DNA of 64,000 bases from Planctomycetota bacterium (lineage in GTDB: Bacteria > Planctomycetota > UBA1135 > GCA-002686595), in assembly GCA_026692665.1 (NCBI GenBank), contig JAPLOF010000015.1:62001-126000 (forward strand). Direction: 5' to 3'. Of the stretch, positions 6,868-15,465 are shown piece after piece (the first letter of the stretch is position 1; every line of letters starts with the position of its first letter). A program made the translations under genes and the position numbers. Below the pieces are notes generated by a model. That model had not been told where the DNA came from, ran no database searches, and was given only the letters and a program-made list of their open reading frames with translations.

Positions 6868-9612
6868 ATGGGACTCGTACCGCGCATCGAGAACATTCCG
6901 AGCTACGCGCAGGACATCGTCGACACGGTGCGCGAGCCGCTGCTGGTCCTCGATGCCACTCTGCGAGTCCGATCCGCGAACCGTGCCTTCTACGAGACCT
7001 TCCAAGTCTCGCCCGGCGAGACCGAGGGTCGCCTCGTCTACGAGCTGGGCAACGGTCAGTGGAACATCCCCGCGCTCCGTACCCTGCTCGAGCAGATCGT
7101 CCCCAGGTTCACGGCCTTCGACGACTTCGAGATCGAGCACACATTCCCGGCCATCGGCCGCAGGGTGATGCTGCTCAACGCCCGGAAGCTCCGGCCGGGG
7201 AACCACGGCGAGCTGCTGGTGCTCGCCATCGAGGATGTGACCGAGCGGCGTCGCCCCGAGTCGGATCTGGAGGCCCTCGAGACCTACGCCCAGAACATCG
7301 TGGATACCGTGCGCGAGCCGCTGCTGATCCTCGACGCAACTTTGCGCGTCCGCTCCGCCAACCGCGCCTTCTACCAGACCTTCCAGGTCTCGCCCTCGGA
7401 GACCGAGGGTCATCTCATCTACGAGTTGGGCACCGGCCACTGGGACATCCCGGACCTGCGAATACTGCTCGAGGACATCGTCTCCAAGAGTTCCGTCTTC
7501 GACGACTTCGAGTTCGAGCACAACTTCCCAGGCATCGGGCGCAGGGTGATGCTGCTCAACGCCCGAAAGCTCCGGGCAGGCCATCACGGCGAGCTGCTGG
7601 TCCTCGCCATGGAGGACGTGACTGCGCGCAAGCTCGCGGAGGAGGCGCTGCTCGAAGCCGGAGCGTTGCAGAGTGCGATCTTCAACAGCGCCAACTTCTC
7701 GAGCATCGCCACGGACGAGAAGGGCGTCATCCAGATCTTCAACGTCGGTGCCGAGCGCATGCTGGGCTATTCCGCCGCCGAAGTGACGAACAGGATCACG
7801 CCGGCCGACATCTCCGATCCAGAGGAGGTCATCGCCCGGGCCAAGACGCTGAGCGCGGAACTCGGGACCACGATCCTGCCGGGCTTCGAGGCGCTCGTGT
7901 TCAAGGCCTCACGCGGCATCGAGGACATCTACGAACTGACCTACATCCGCAAGGACGGCAGCCGCTTTCCGGCGATCGTCTCCGTGACGGCGCTGCGCGA
8001 GGCCGAGGGTCGGATCATCGGGTATCTGCTGATCGGCACGGACAACACCGCGCGCAAGCACATCGAGGCCGAGCGCATGCTCCTCGATCAACGCGTGCGC
8101 GATCAGCAGTTCTACACACGGTCCCTGATCGAGTCGAACATCGACGCGCTGATGACCACGGATCCGCGGGGCATCATCACAGACGTCAACAAGCAGATGG
8201 AGGCGCTCACCGGATGCACGCGCGACGAGCTGATCGGTGCCCCGTTCCGGGACTACTTCACCGATCCGGAGCGAGCCGAGGCGGGCATCAGGCTGGTGCT
8301 GGCGCAAGGCAAAGTCACCAACTACGAGCTCACCGCACGCGCCCGGGACGGTCAGGAAACGGTCGTGTCCTACAACGCGAGCACGTTCCACGACCGGGAT
8401 CGGAAGCTGCAGGGAGTGTTCGCGGCAGCCCGCGACGTCACGGAGCGCAGCCGCTTCGAGTTGCAGATGCGCGAGCAGGCGGCCAAGCTGTCGGATCTGC
8501 ACCGCCGCAAGGACGAGTTCCTGGCGATGCTGAGTCACGAGCTCCGCAGCCCCCTCGCCCCCATCGCCAACGCGGTCCGGCTGCTCGGTCTCGCGAAAGG
8601 GACCGAGAGCCTGATCCAGCAGCAGGCCCGCGGGGTCATCGAACGTCAGATGGGACAGCTCCAACATCTCGTCGACGACCTGCTCGAAGTGTCCCGGATC
8701 ACCTCGGGCAGGGTTCAGCTGCGCCAGGTGCTGGTCGCCGTCAGCGGCATCGTGGAGGTCGCGTTGGAGACCTCGCGCCCGCTGATCGATCAACGCAGAC
8801 ACGAGCTCACGGTCTCGCTCCCGCCCGAACCGATCTGGCTGTACGCCGACGCTTCGCGGCTGGAGCAGGTGCTGGTGAACCTGCTCACCAATGCGGCCAA
8901 GTACACCGAGGAAGGCGGCCACATCTGGCTGACCATCCAAAGGGAGGGCGACGAGTGCGTGATTCGGGTGCGGGATACGGGCGTCGGCATCACGCCGGCA
9001 CTCCTGCCCTGCATCTTCGAACTGTTCACGCAGGGGGAGCGATCCCTGGACCGCTCCCAAGGCGGGTTGGGCATCGGGTTGGCACTGGTGCAACGGCTCA
9101 CGGATCTGCACGGGGGTCGGGTCGAGGCTCACAGCACACTGGGGCAGGGCAGCGAGTTCGTCGTGCGCCTCCCGTTGCAGGCGCCGGGCACCTCGCATCC
9201 GCCGGTCTCCATCACGGACTCCACCCAGCCGGTCACCCGGCCCCTGCGCGTACTGGTGGTGGACGACAACGTGGACACCGCGGTCAGCATCTCCATGCTC
9301 CTGAAGGCGTCGGGACATGCGGTGCGGACGGCCAACGACGGGATCTCGGCCGTGCAAGCGGCCATCGACTACCGACCGGACGTCGTGTTGCTGGACATCG
9401 GATTGCCGGGCTTGACCGGCTACGAGGTTGCGAAACGGATCCGGCAGATTCCGGCGCTCGCATCCGCCGTCCTGGTCGCGGTGACGGGCTACGGTCAGGA
9501 TTCGGACAGGCAGAGGTCGCAGCAGGCCGGATTCAACCACCACCTGGTGAAGCCCGCCCGGTTCGAGCAGTTGCAGCAGATCCTGGCAACCGCCTCGGAA
9601 CACCTGAATTGA
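6868..9612 (+). CDS. Multi-PAS hybrid sensor histidine kinase
   Basis: This is a 914-residue protein with no membrane segment. Order of domains: two nearly identical PAS-like units (about 13-139 and 140-255), two further PAS domains (about 262-395 and 410-535), a HisKA dimerisation helix with phospho-acceptor His557 in MLSHELRSPL, an HATPase_c domain (LVNLLTNAAKY, DTGVGI, GLGIGL), and a receiver domain with VVDDN and phospho-acceptor Asp843 in LLDIGLP, ending in a VKPA switch. It should autophosphorylate on His and pass the phosphate to its own Asp, in the cytoplasm, after PAS sensing of redox state or a small ligand. No response-regulator gene with an output domain is adjacent. The ATG at 6868 follows GAGAGGAA at good spacing; the longer open frame upstream lacks protein character. 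Confidence 0.93.
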   Translation: MGLVPRIENIPSYAQDIVDTVREPLLVLDATLRVRSANRAFYETFQVSPGETEGRLVYELGNGQWNIPALRTLLEQIVPRFTAFDDFEIEHTFPAIGRRVMLLNARKLRPGNHGELLVLAIEDVTERRRPESDLEALETYAQNIVDTVREPLLILDATLRVRSANRAFYQTFQVSPSETEGHLIYELGTGHWDIPDLRILLEDIVSKSSVFDDFEFEHNFPGIGRRVMLLNARKLRAGHHGELLVLAMEDVTARKLAEEALLEAGALQSAIFNSANFSSIATDEKGVIQIFNVGAERMLGYSAAEVTNRITPADISDPEEVIARAKTLSAELGTTILPGFEALVFKASRGIEDIYELTYIRKDGSRFPAIVSVTALREAEGRIIGYLLIGTDNTARKHIEAERMLLDQRVRDQQFYTRSLIESNIDALMTTDPRGIITDVNKQMEALTGCTRDELIGAPFRDYFTDPERAEAGIRLVLAQGKVTNYELTARARDGQETVVSYNASTFHDRDRKLQGVFAAARDVTERSRFELQMREQAAKLSDLHRRKDEFLAMLSHELRSPLAPIANAVRLLGLAKGTESLIQQQARGVIERQMGQLQHLVDDLLEVSRITSGRVQLRQVLVAVSGIVEVALETSRPLIDQRRHELTVSLPPEPIWLYADASRLEQVLVNLLTNAAKYTEEGGHIWLTIQREGDECVIRVRDTGVGITPALLPCIFELFTQGERSLDRSQGGLGIGLALVQRLTDLHGGRVEAHSTLGQGSEFVVRLPLQAPGTSHPPVSITDSTQPVTRPLRVLVVDDNVDTAVSISMLLKASGHAVRTANDGISAVQAAIDYRPDVVLLDIGLPGLTGYEVAKRIRQIPALASAVLVAVTGYGQDSDRQRSQQAGFNHHLVKPARFEQLQQILATASEHLN

Positions 9613-9630
9613 GAACCGGGCATCGGAGGT

Positions 9631-9662
9631 CGCCCCGGTCGTGAAGCGGGCAGACCGGGGCG
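9631..9662 (+). terminator. Candidate terminator after the hybrid kinase
   Basis: A perfect 10-bp inverted repeat (CGCCCCGGTC / GACCGGGGCG) with a 12-base loop begins 18 bases after the kinase stop. There is no T-run, as is common in GC-rich genomes. Confidence 0.5.
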
Positions 9663-9699
9663 CGACCATCCGTCGCACGACATTCGCGACGCCCGCTTT

Positions 9700-10620
9700 C
9701 TCTGCCCGACGAGCTGTGCTGCGACCTCGAGGGTTTCTCGCTGCACGCCAAGGTCGCGGTCGAGGGTCACGACCGCGCCGGACTCGAGCGGCTCTGTCGC
9801 ACCATCGCCCGCCCCGCCATCGCCAGCGAGTGGCTCTCGATCCATCCCGACGGGCGCGTGGTCGATCGGCTGCGGCGCGCCGAGCCCTACCAGAGCGGCG
9901 CGACGGCACCAGCGCGATCGTCTTCGAGCCGCTGGCCTTCCTCGAGCGACTCGCCGCGCTCGTGCCCAGGCCGCGCGCGCACCTCCTCACCTACCACGGC
10001 GTGCTCGCGTCCGCGGCGCAGTGGCGGGACCGCATCGTGCCCGGACCGCGCGCGCCGACCGAGTCGCACCACGGTTCGACGGAACCCAGAGCCACGTGCT
10101 CGAGCCGACCCGCGACCTCGAGCTCACCCGACTCCCCCGCTGCGCTCTCGAGCCCAGCCAGAACGCGTCGCCTCAGTTGGGCCGAACTCGCAGCGCCCGA
10201 GTCTTCGCCGTCGACGTCCTGACCCGCCCCGACTGCGGCGGGGCGCGCCGCCTGATCGCGACGATCACCGACGGGCTCGTCGTGCGCAGGATCCTAGGGC
10301 CACCTCGAGCTGCCCAGTTCGCCGCCGCCGATCGCTCCCGCCAGGGCGCCTCCCGAGCCCGAGTTCGCCTGGTAGGTCGCGACGGAAGCGAGCTGCGCGC
10401 ATCCAAGCGGGGCGCGGTGTGGCGGCGCCGTGCCCAGGGTCCGATGCCGAGCGCCTCCGCCCGCATCGAGGCCGCTACCGACGCTGCGCAGAGCAGCAGG
10501 ACGGACGTACGAGCGAACGGATCCACACCTCCGCCGCCTCCAGGGGCGATCGGATGGGGGGCCGAACCCCTACCCTCTCCTGGAGGTCATCCGCTTGAGA
10601 CTCCTCCCCCTCCCTCCCCA
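9700..10620 (+). mobile_element. IS91-family transposase remnant with 3' end, copy 4
   Basis: This is the longest copy. It encodes [66 protein letters not shown] and [14 protein letters not shown], but in at least three frames: slips near 9890 and 10200 and again at CCTAGGGCC. The final tail [13 protein letters not shown] stops at 10373-10375. Bases 10376-10620 match the post-stop part of copy 1 and are probably the element's non-coding 3' end. The N-terminal zinc-binding and catalytic regions are absent. Bases 10621-10896 hold no gene. Confidence 0.85.
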
Positions 10621-10896
10621 TGGCGGCTGATCTGCTCACAGGACATACGTGTCGGCACTGCACGGGGGGTCACCCGCTTGGATGGACCCTCCCCATTTCC
10701 CCAGGTACCCCAGATCCCGGCCGAAAGCGTGCAACACTCGATGGACTCGTAGTTATGCAGCCATCGACGAGGGCAGCACGACCCTTGTTCTCGGGTCCTC
10801 GTCCCTCTGCACTTGGCCAACGGCCACACGGTGAAGAACTTGAACGCTCGGATCCCTTCCTTGATCGCACGCTCAACACCTCTCCTGAGGCAACGG

Positions 10897-12477
10897 ATGA
10901 ACAGCGCAGTCGCGAAGTGTCGCTTCCGGGTCCTCGCCAACGCGTGCGCGCGGGGACTCCTCGTCGTGGCGCTTTGCGGTCTCGCTCGCGGGCAGTGCAA
11001 CACCTGGGAGAACTTGGGCGCGCTGGGCTACCTCGGCGACGTGGCGAACGGTCTCGAAGTAGAGCCTGACTCCGGCGATCTCGTGTACGCCAGTACGGAG
11101 CCGCCGGCCCCCCACGGGCCGTACGCGCATGTCTTTCGCCGACTCGGCTCGGCGTGGGTGGACATCACGCCCAGCGACGTCGCCAACCCGACAATTGGCA
11201 AGGCCGGCGGGCTGAGGATCCTCGATGCGGGCGCAGGACCGCGCCTGCACGTCTTCGGCCGCCGTGGAAGCCAGACAGGCTACGTGCGCCGACTGGATGG
11301 TCTGACTTGGGCGACACCGGTGCCCGATGCGCCCTCGGACATCGTGGACCTCGCGGTGTTCGATTTCGGCACGGGTCCGGAGTACGTCGTGGTGCGCGCT
11401 AGCGGCGCGCTCGAACGCTTCCACTCCGGCGCGTGGACGACGCTCGGCGGACTCTCGGACGCGACTCCGTCCGCGTCGTTGATCGTGCACGCCTCCGCCG
11501 GGAGCCAAACGCTGTATGTCGCCAGCGGCAGTGGCGTCGCGCGCTGGGACGCTGGTGCGTGGACCTCGCTTGGCGTGCTCTCGAACTCGTACCCAAACTA
11601 CGGCCCGCGATTGCGTTCCTTGACGACGAACTCGGGCACGCATCTGTACCTGGCCGGCCACTTCACCGCGGTCGGCGGTGTCCCGGCCAACGGCCTGGCG
11701 CGCTGGAACGGCAGTAGCTGGCAGGGCCTCGGTCAACCCGGGCTGGCAACCAATGATGTCGCGGCCTTCGACGCTGGAAACGGCAGTGGGACGCAGCTCT
11801 ACGCTTGGATCGCCGGCATCGGGTTCGCTCGCCAGGAGACTGCCGGATGGACCACGTTCCCGTCTCCGTCAGGCACTTCCTTTTCCTCTACCGTGCTCGG
11901 CCGAGGTGTGCGCGCCGGGAGCGGGGGTCGACCTGAGCTCTGGGTGAGTGGATCTGCGGACTGGCCGGGCAATGGAGACTCGATCGTGTACGCCTGGTCC
12001 AGCTGCGCCTCGGCTGGCGAGATCGGCTGTGCTGGAGACGGCGTATTCGCAGCCTGTCCGTGCGCGAACGAAAGCGCCGCAAGTGCGCGCGCGGGCTGCC
12101 TCAACTCGCTCGGCTTGGCAGCCTCGCTGCGCGGCAGCGGGATTCCCTCTCTGACAGGCGGAACGTTCGTGCTCTCGGGAGCGAGCATGACGAACTCGAG
12201 CGCCCTCTACTTCCAAGGCGCGAGCTTCCACGCCCCCTCCCCGCTGGGAGACGGACTCAAGTGCGTCGGCGGGCCGTTCATCCGACTGGCGACACGCGCC
12301 AATGTCGCAGGCACATCGAGCTATCCGGCGGCAGGCGAAGTCGCGCTTTCGAAGCTGGGCAATGTCCAATCACCGGGCGTGCGCCACTATCAGGTTCGCT
12401 ACCGGAACACGGCCGCGTTCTGCACGCCGGAGCCCTTCAACTACACGAATTCGCTGACGGTTGTCTGGCAACCGTAG
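10897..12477 (+). CDS. Secreted beta-propeller-like protein with Cys-rich WYRN C-terminal module
   Basis: This is a 526-residue exported protein: signal peptide (to about residue 35, ending LARGQ), a body of loose 40-60-residue repeats (ARWDAGAWTSLG, LYLAGHFTAVGG, LARWNGSSWQGLG) typical of Kelch or delta-60-like propellers, then the WYRN module at 376-526. In the module the six conserved Cys are visible (GCAGDG, CPC, AGC, KC, FCT); the YRN motif is YQVRYRN, the only copy with R for W. The ATG at 10897 is preceded by TGAGG at suitable spacing and leads into the signal peptide. It is monocistronic and its neighbours are on the other strand or are debris. The function is unknown; display on the surface or release is likely. 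Confidence 0.8.
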   Translation: MNSAVAKCRFRVLANACARGLLVVALCGLARGQCNTWENLGALGYLGDVANGLEVEPDSGDLVYASTEPPAPHGPYAHVFRRLGSAWVDITPSDVANPTIGKAGGLRILDAGAGPRLHVFGRRGSQTGYVRRLDGLTWATPVPDAPSDIVDLAVFDFGTGPEYVVVRASGALERFHSGAWTTLGGLSDATPSASLIVHASAGSQTLYVASGSGVARWDAGAWTSLGVLSNSYPNYGPRLRSLTTNSGTHLYLAGHFTAVGGVPANGLARWNGSSWQGLGQPGLATNDVAAFDAGNGSGTQLYAWIAGIGFARQETAGWTTFPSPSGTSFSSTVLGRGVRAGSGGRPELWVSGSADWPGNGDSIVYAWSSCASAGEIGCAGDGVFAACPCANESAASARAGCLNSLGLAASLRGSGIPSLTGGTFVLSGASMTNSSALYFQGASFHAPSPLGDGLKCVGGPFIRLATRANVAGTSSYPAAGEVALSKLGNVQSPGVRHYQVRYRNTAAFCTPEPFNYTNSLTVVWQP

Positions 12478-12778
12478 CGGACTGCTTGCGCAGGTATCGC
12501 GATCGGGAGGGGGCAGGCACTCCAAGCGGACGCCCCCCGGGGCAGAGGGAGCGTCGACGCCGCAGGTTCCGGTCCGGGTGAATGAGTGACAGCTCGCGAG
12601 GAGGCGCGCAGCGCCGCGCGCGGCCGTCGCCGCGGCGAGTTCCCCGCGCATCTGCCGCGCGTGCGCACGACGCACGCGCTCGGTGTACTTCCGCGTGCAG
12701 CTGCTCGACGCCGACATGGGTTCGGGCAGGATCCTGCAGCAGGTGGACGAGCTGCGCTTCCGGATGGAGTGAGCTGGC
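12478..12778 (+). other. Gap with a possible gene tail
   Basis: Between two convergent genes. Bases 12677-12772 encode a protein-like tail (SVYFRVQLLDADMGSGRIL, then QQVDELRFRME and a TGA), but upstream in that frame there is only Arg/Ala-rich sequence after a stop at 12587. It may be the frameshifted end of a lost gene; I do not recognise it. No clear terminator was seen. Confidence 0.3.
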
Positions 12779-13849
12779 TCAGGCGCGCCGCGCCCAGCGT
12801 AGCTTGGCCGAGGAAGAGCGCGGGTTCGAGCGCTGCTCCTCCATCGAGGCGCGCACGACCTCCGCGCTGCACTCAGCGTAGATCCCCGCGCGCACGCCCG
12901 CCTCGAAGGACTTCTTCACGCGCCGGTCCTCGCCCGAATGGAACGTCAGCAGCGCAGCGCGTCCGCCCGTGCGCAGGCACTCCGGCAGCGCGCGCAGCAG
13001 CGTGTCGAGCACGCCGAACTCGTCGTTGACCTCGATGCGCACGGCCTGGAAGACGCGTCGCGTGCTGCGATCGGCCTCTTCCTCGACGACGAAGGGGGGC
13101 ATTGCCGCGCGCACGGCGTCGGCGAGTTCGCGCGTCGTGCGCAAGCTCCCTCGCCGCGCCACGAGCGCCATCGCGATGCGGCGCGCCTGCGGCTCGTCGG
13201 CGCCCTCATCGAATGCGCGAACAAGGTCCTCGAGCGAGGCGCGCTCCAGCCACTGCGCCGCGGAGAACCCGCGCGCTGGATTCATGCGCATGTCGAGCGC
13301 GGCATCGAACTTGAACGAAAATCCGCGCGCGGGATCGTCGATCTGCATCGAGGAGACGCCCAGATCGGCGAAGACGAAGTCGGCACCCTCGGACCAGCCG
13401 GCTTCGGCGACAGCGGCGCGCAGCGCGGCGAAGTTGGTGCGCTTCACGAGCAGCGCGTCCTCGCCGTAGCCGAGCTTGCGCAGGCGCGCCTGCGTCTTCG
13501 GCAACTCGAGCGGATCGACGTCGAGCGCGAGCAGCTTTCCGCCGGGCGCGAGGCGCTCGAGGATGCGCTGCGCGTGTCCGCCGTAGCCCAGCGTGCAATC
13601 GACGCCGCGTTCGCCGGGCTTGGGCGCGAGGGCCGCGAGCACTTCCCCGGACATGATCGGGACGTGCTGGCCCGCAGGCGTCATCCCGCGCGCGCGCACG
13701 TGCTCGACCTCGTCGGGGTAGCGCTCGGGCGCGAGCTCCTTGTACGTCTCGTGGAACGCGCGCGGGTGCTTGCCTTTGTAGCGCGGCCGGCGGCGGTGTG
13801 CGGGCGAGGGATCGGGAACGGGCTCGGTCACGACGCACGATTTCACCAT
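12779..13849 (-). CDS. rsmH: 16S rRNA (cytosine1402-N4)-methyltransferase RsmH
   Basis: This encodes 356 residues. The protein methylates N4 of C1402 in the 16S rRNA P-site using SAM. Visible landmarks are HVPIMSGEVLAAL, the SAM-binding motif CTLGYGGHAQRILE, LLALDVDPLEL, DFVFADLGVSSMQIDD, the RGFSF-x-FDA-x-LDMRM block, an RRVFQAVRIEVNDE helix and LLTFHSGEDRRVKKSF near the end. It has a roughly 60-residue basic N-terminal extension (RRRPRYKGKHPRAFHETYKE) before the core, seen in some lineages. I took the ATG at 13847-13849; a longer frame exists but looks non-coding. Unlike most bacteria, no mraZ, ftsL, ftsI or mur genes flank it, so it is detached from the division cluster. Confidence 0.93.
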   Translation of the reverse strand: MVKSCVVTEPVPDPSPAHRRRPRYKGKHPRAFHETYKELAPERYPDEVEHVRARGMTPAGQHVPIMSGEVLAALAPKPGERGVDCTLGYGGHAQRILERLAPGGKLLALDVDPLELPKTQARLRKLGYGEDALLVKRTNFAALRAAVAEAGWSEGADFVFADLGVSSMQIDDPARGFSFKFDAALDMRMNPARGFSAAQWLERASLEDLVRAFDEGADEPQARRIAMALVARRGSLRTTRELADAVRAAMPPFVVEEEADRSTRRVFQAVRIEVNDEFGVLDTLLRALPECLRTGGRAALLTFHSGEDRRVKKSFEAGVRAGIYAECSAEVVRASMEEQRSNPRSSSAKLRWARRA

Positions 13850-13984
13850 CGCGGCGGAGCTGGCGCCACCGCGGGGGCGCTCGGCTGCAACGGGCCGGCG
13901 GGCGCGCAACAGGCCATGCTCCTTGGCTGCACGGCCCTTGTCGTCGCCGTGAAGCGAGCCGCGGCACGCCCTGGAAATCCCGGC

Positions 13985-14080
13985 ATGAGCGAGAACGAAC
14001 ACGACATCGTCAAGCTGCGCAAGCGGCTGGACGGCATCGACTCCATCGCAGCGCGGCCGATCGAAGCGCGATCGCGCTCG
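13985..14080 (+). pseudogene. Possible N-terminal fragment of chorismate mutase
   Basis: From the ATG at 13985 about 30 codons read MSENEHDIVKLRKRLDGIDS and continue into basic sequence, resembling the first helix of AroQ-type chorismate mutases (LRKRIDEID). No second or third helix follows, and the frame runs antisense into the membrane-protein gene. The resemblance is short and may be chance. Confidence 0.25.
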
Positions 14081-14086
14081 GCGGAC

Positions 14087-14935
14087 CTACTTGGGAAACA
14101 GGGGCGTGATGATGAACCGGAACCCGAAGCCCTCTGGGCCGTTCGGCGCGGAGTCGGCCCAATAGCGCAGGCCCGCGCCGATGCTGATGTGCTGCGAACC
14201 CAGCCGAATGAGCTTCGAGATGACGAGGTTCACCGGGATCGACCACTCTTCCGACTCCCAGTCGTAGGTGGTTTCCGTGTTCAGCGCGTAGGTCCACGCG
14301 TTGGCCGTCGTGCGCGAGACGAAGGGCTGGACGAACGTCGCATTCACGTCGGCGCGTTCTTCCTCGCCGGCCACGGACCACAGGTGGTTCATGAGCGCGC
14401 CGTAGGTCCAACCCGACTGCTGCTTCAGGAAGACGGCGGTGGGACCGACGCCCCACTTCTCGCTGCCCAGGAGGTCGTCGCTGGCCGTTGGGATCAGGAA
14501 CACGGGACCCGCGCCCCAGATCCAACCGCTCGCGGTCGGCGCCTTCGGCGAGAAGAAGAGGCTCTGCACGATGTCGCCCGTACCCGACTGGTCGGTGCCG
14601 GGCACGACATCGTCCTGCGAGATGAGCGGCAGGATCGTGCGCGAGATCAGGTTCCAGTCCTCGTTCAGCTCGAAGGGGACGACGGGCTGGATGTTCAGCA
14701 CGGCGCGATCCCCGCGATCGCCGGGTCCGATGTCGCTGTCGAAGTTGAACTGGAACGGGACACTGATCAGCGACGCGATCGGGTTGCTGAGCTTTTCGGC
14801 CAGCGCCTTCGCGTCCTGACCGCTTGACGATTCCGTCGGAGCACTGCTGGACTGGATCGCGGCGATCCGTGCTCCGAGGACATCGAAGGCGGGGCGCGGA
14901 GCCGGATCGAAGGCGAGGAGCAGTGTGATCAGCAT
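14087..14935 (-). CDS. Outer-membrane beta-barrel 'transporter' family protein
   Basis: This is a 282-residue exported protein. After a short hydrophobic leader and an Ala/Ser-rich linker it shows alternating amphipathic strands with aromatic ends: FQFNFDSDIGPGDRG, ILPLISQDDVVPG, IVQSLFFSPKAP, IWGAGPVFLIPTA, WGVGPTAVFLKQQSGW, LMNHLWSVAG and a final GFGFRFIITPLFPK with terminal aromatic-Pro-Lys. This matches the widely annotated 'transporter/neuromedin U' barrel group (phenol-degradation meta-pathway porin-like proteins). It probably sits in the outer membrane; the solute is unknown. The ATG at 14933-14935 was chosen because longer forms lack a leader. Confidence 0.7.
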   Translation of the reverse strand: MLITLLLAFDPAPRPAFDVLGARIAAIQSSSAPTESSSGQDAKALAEKLSNPIASLISVPFQFNFDSDIGPGDRGDRAVLNIQPVVPFELNEDWNLISRTILPLISQDDVVPGTDQSGTGDIVQSLFFSPKAPTASGWIWGAGPVFLIPTASDDLLGSEKWGVGPTAVFLKQQSGWTYGALMNHLWSVAGEEERADVNATFVQPFVSRTTANAWTYALNTETTYDWESEEWSIPVNLVISKLIRLGSQHISIGAGLRYWADSAPNGPEGFGFRFIITPLFPK

Positions 14936-15109
14936 GTGGAGTTCGATCTTGGCACGAGAACAGGTGCGCGTCCGGGCCGTCGCGACGGAGCGAACGCCGG
15001 GTCTTCCGCCGGGCATCCTCCCATGGGCGAGCCAGGACTCAAGGATTCGCCGACCCGTAGGCCGCGGGCCGACGACGACGCCGGCCGGCGAGATGCGCCC
15101 GACGACTCG

Positions 15110-15380
15110 CGCAACAGCCGATCGCTGGACCAGCGCGATCGTCTTGGAGCCCTTGGCCTTCTCCCGGCGGCACTCCGCGCTCGCGGGCCGAGTCGGACGA
15201 CGGTTGCTCTGCCCGGTCCGTGCCTGGCTCGCCGAAAGCTGGTCGAGCCACGTTCGCGCACCGGTGAGCGATCACACGACAGACCCACACAGCGCGATCC
15301 CGATCGAGCCCAGACACTTGCGCTGGGAGGAGTCGGCCACGGACGACTGGAGCTGCGCGGAGCAGCAGGATTCGGGGACA
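15110..15380 (+). mobile_element. Degenerate IS91-type transposase fragment, copy 5
   Basis: Bases 15120-15190 encode TSAIVLEPLAF followed by sequence like the LERLAAL helix of the other copies, and 15315-15350 encode LRWEE, matching LRWAELLRR. A following stretch (CTGCGCGGAGCAGCAGGA) resembles post-stop bases in copy 4 near 10490. It is much more diverged than copies 1, 2 and 4. The rest of the 14936-15465 gap holds no gene. Confidence 0.5.
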
Positions 15381-15465
15381 CACCCGGCCCGCTCAGGCGA
15401 ACATCGCTGTGGCGGGAGGCCGGAGCGCCAGGCCTCGGTGGGGTCCGTGGATGTCCGTCGCCATG

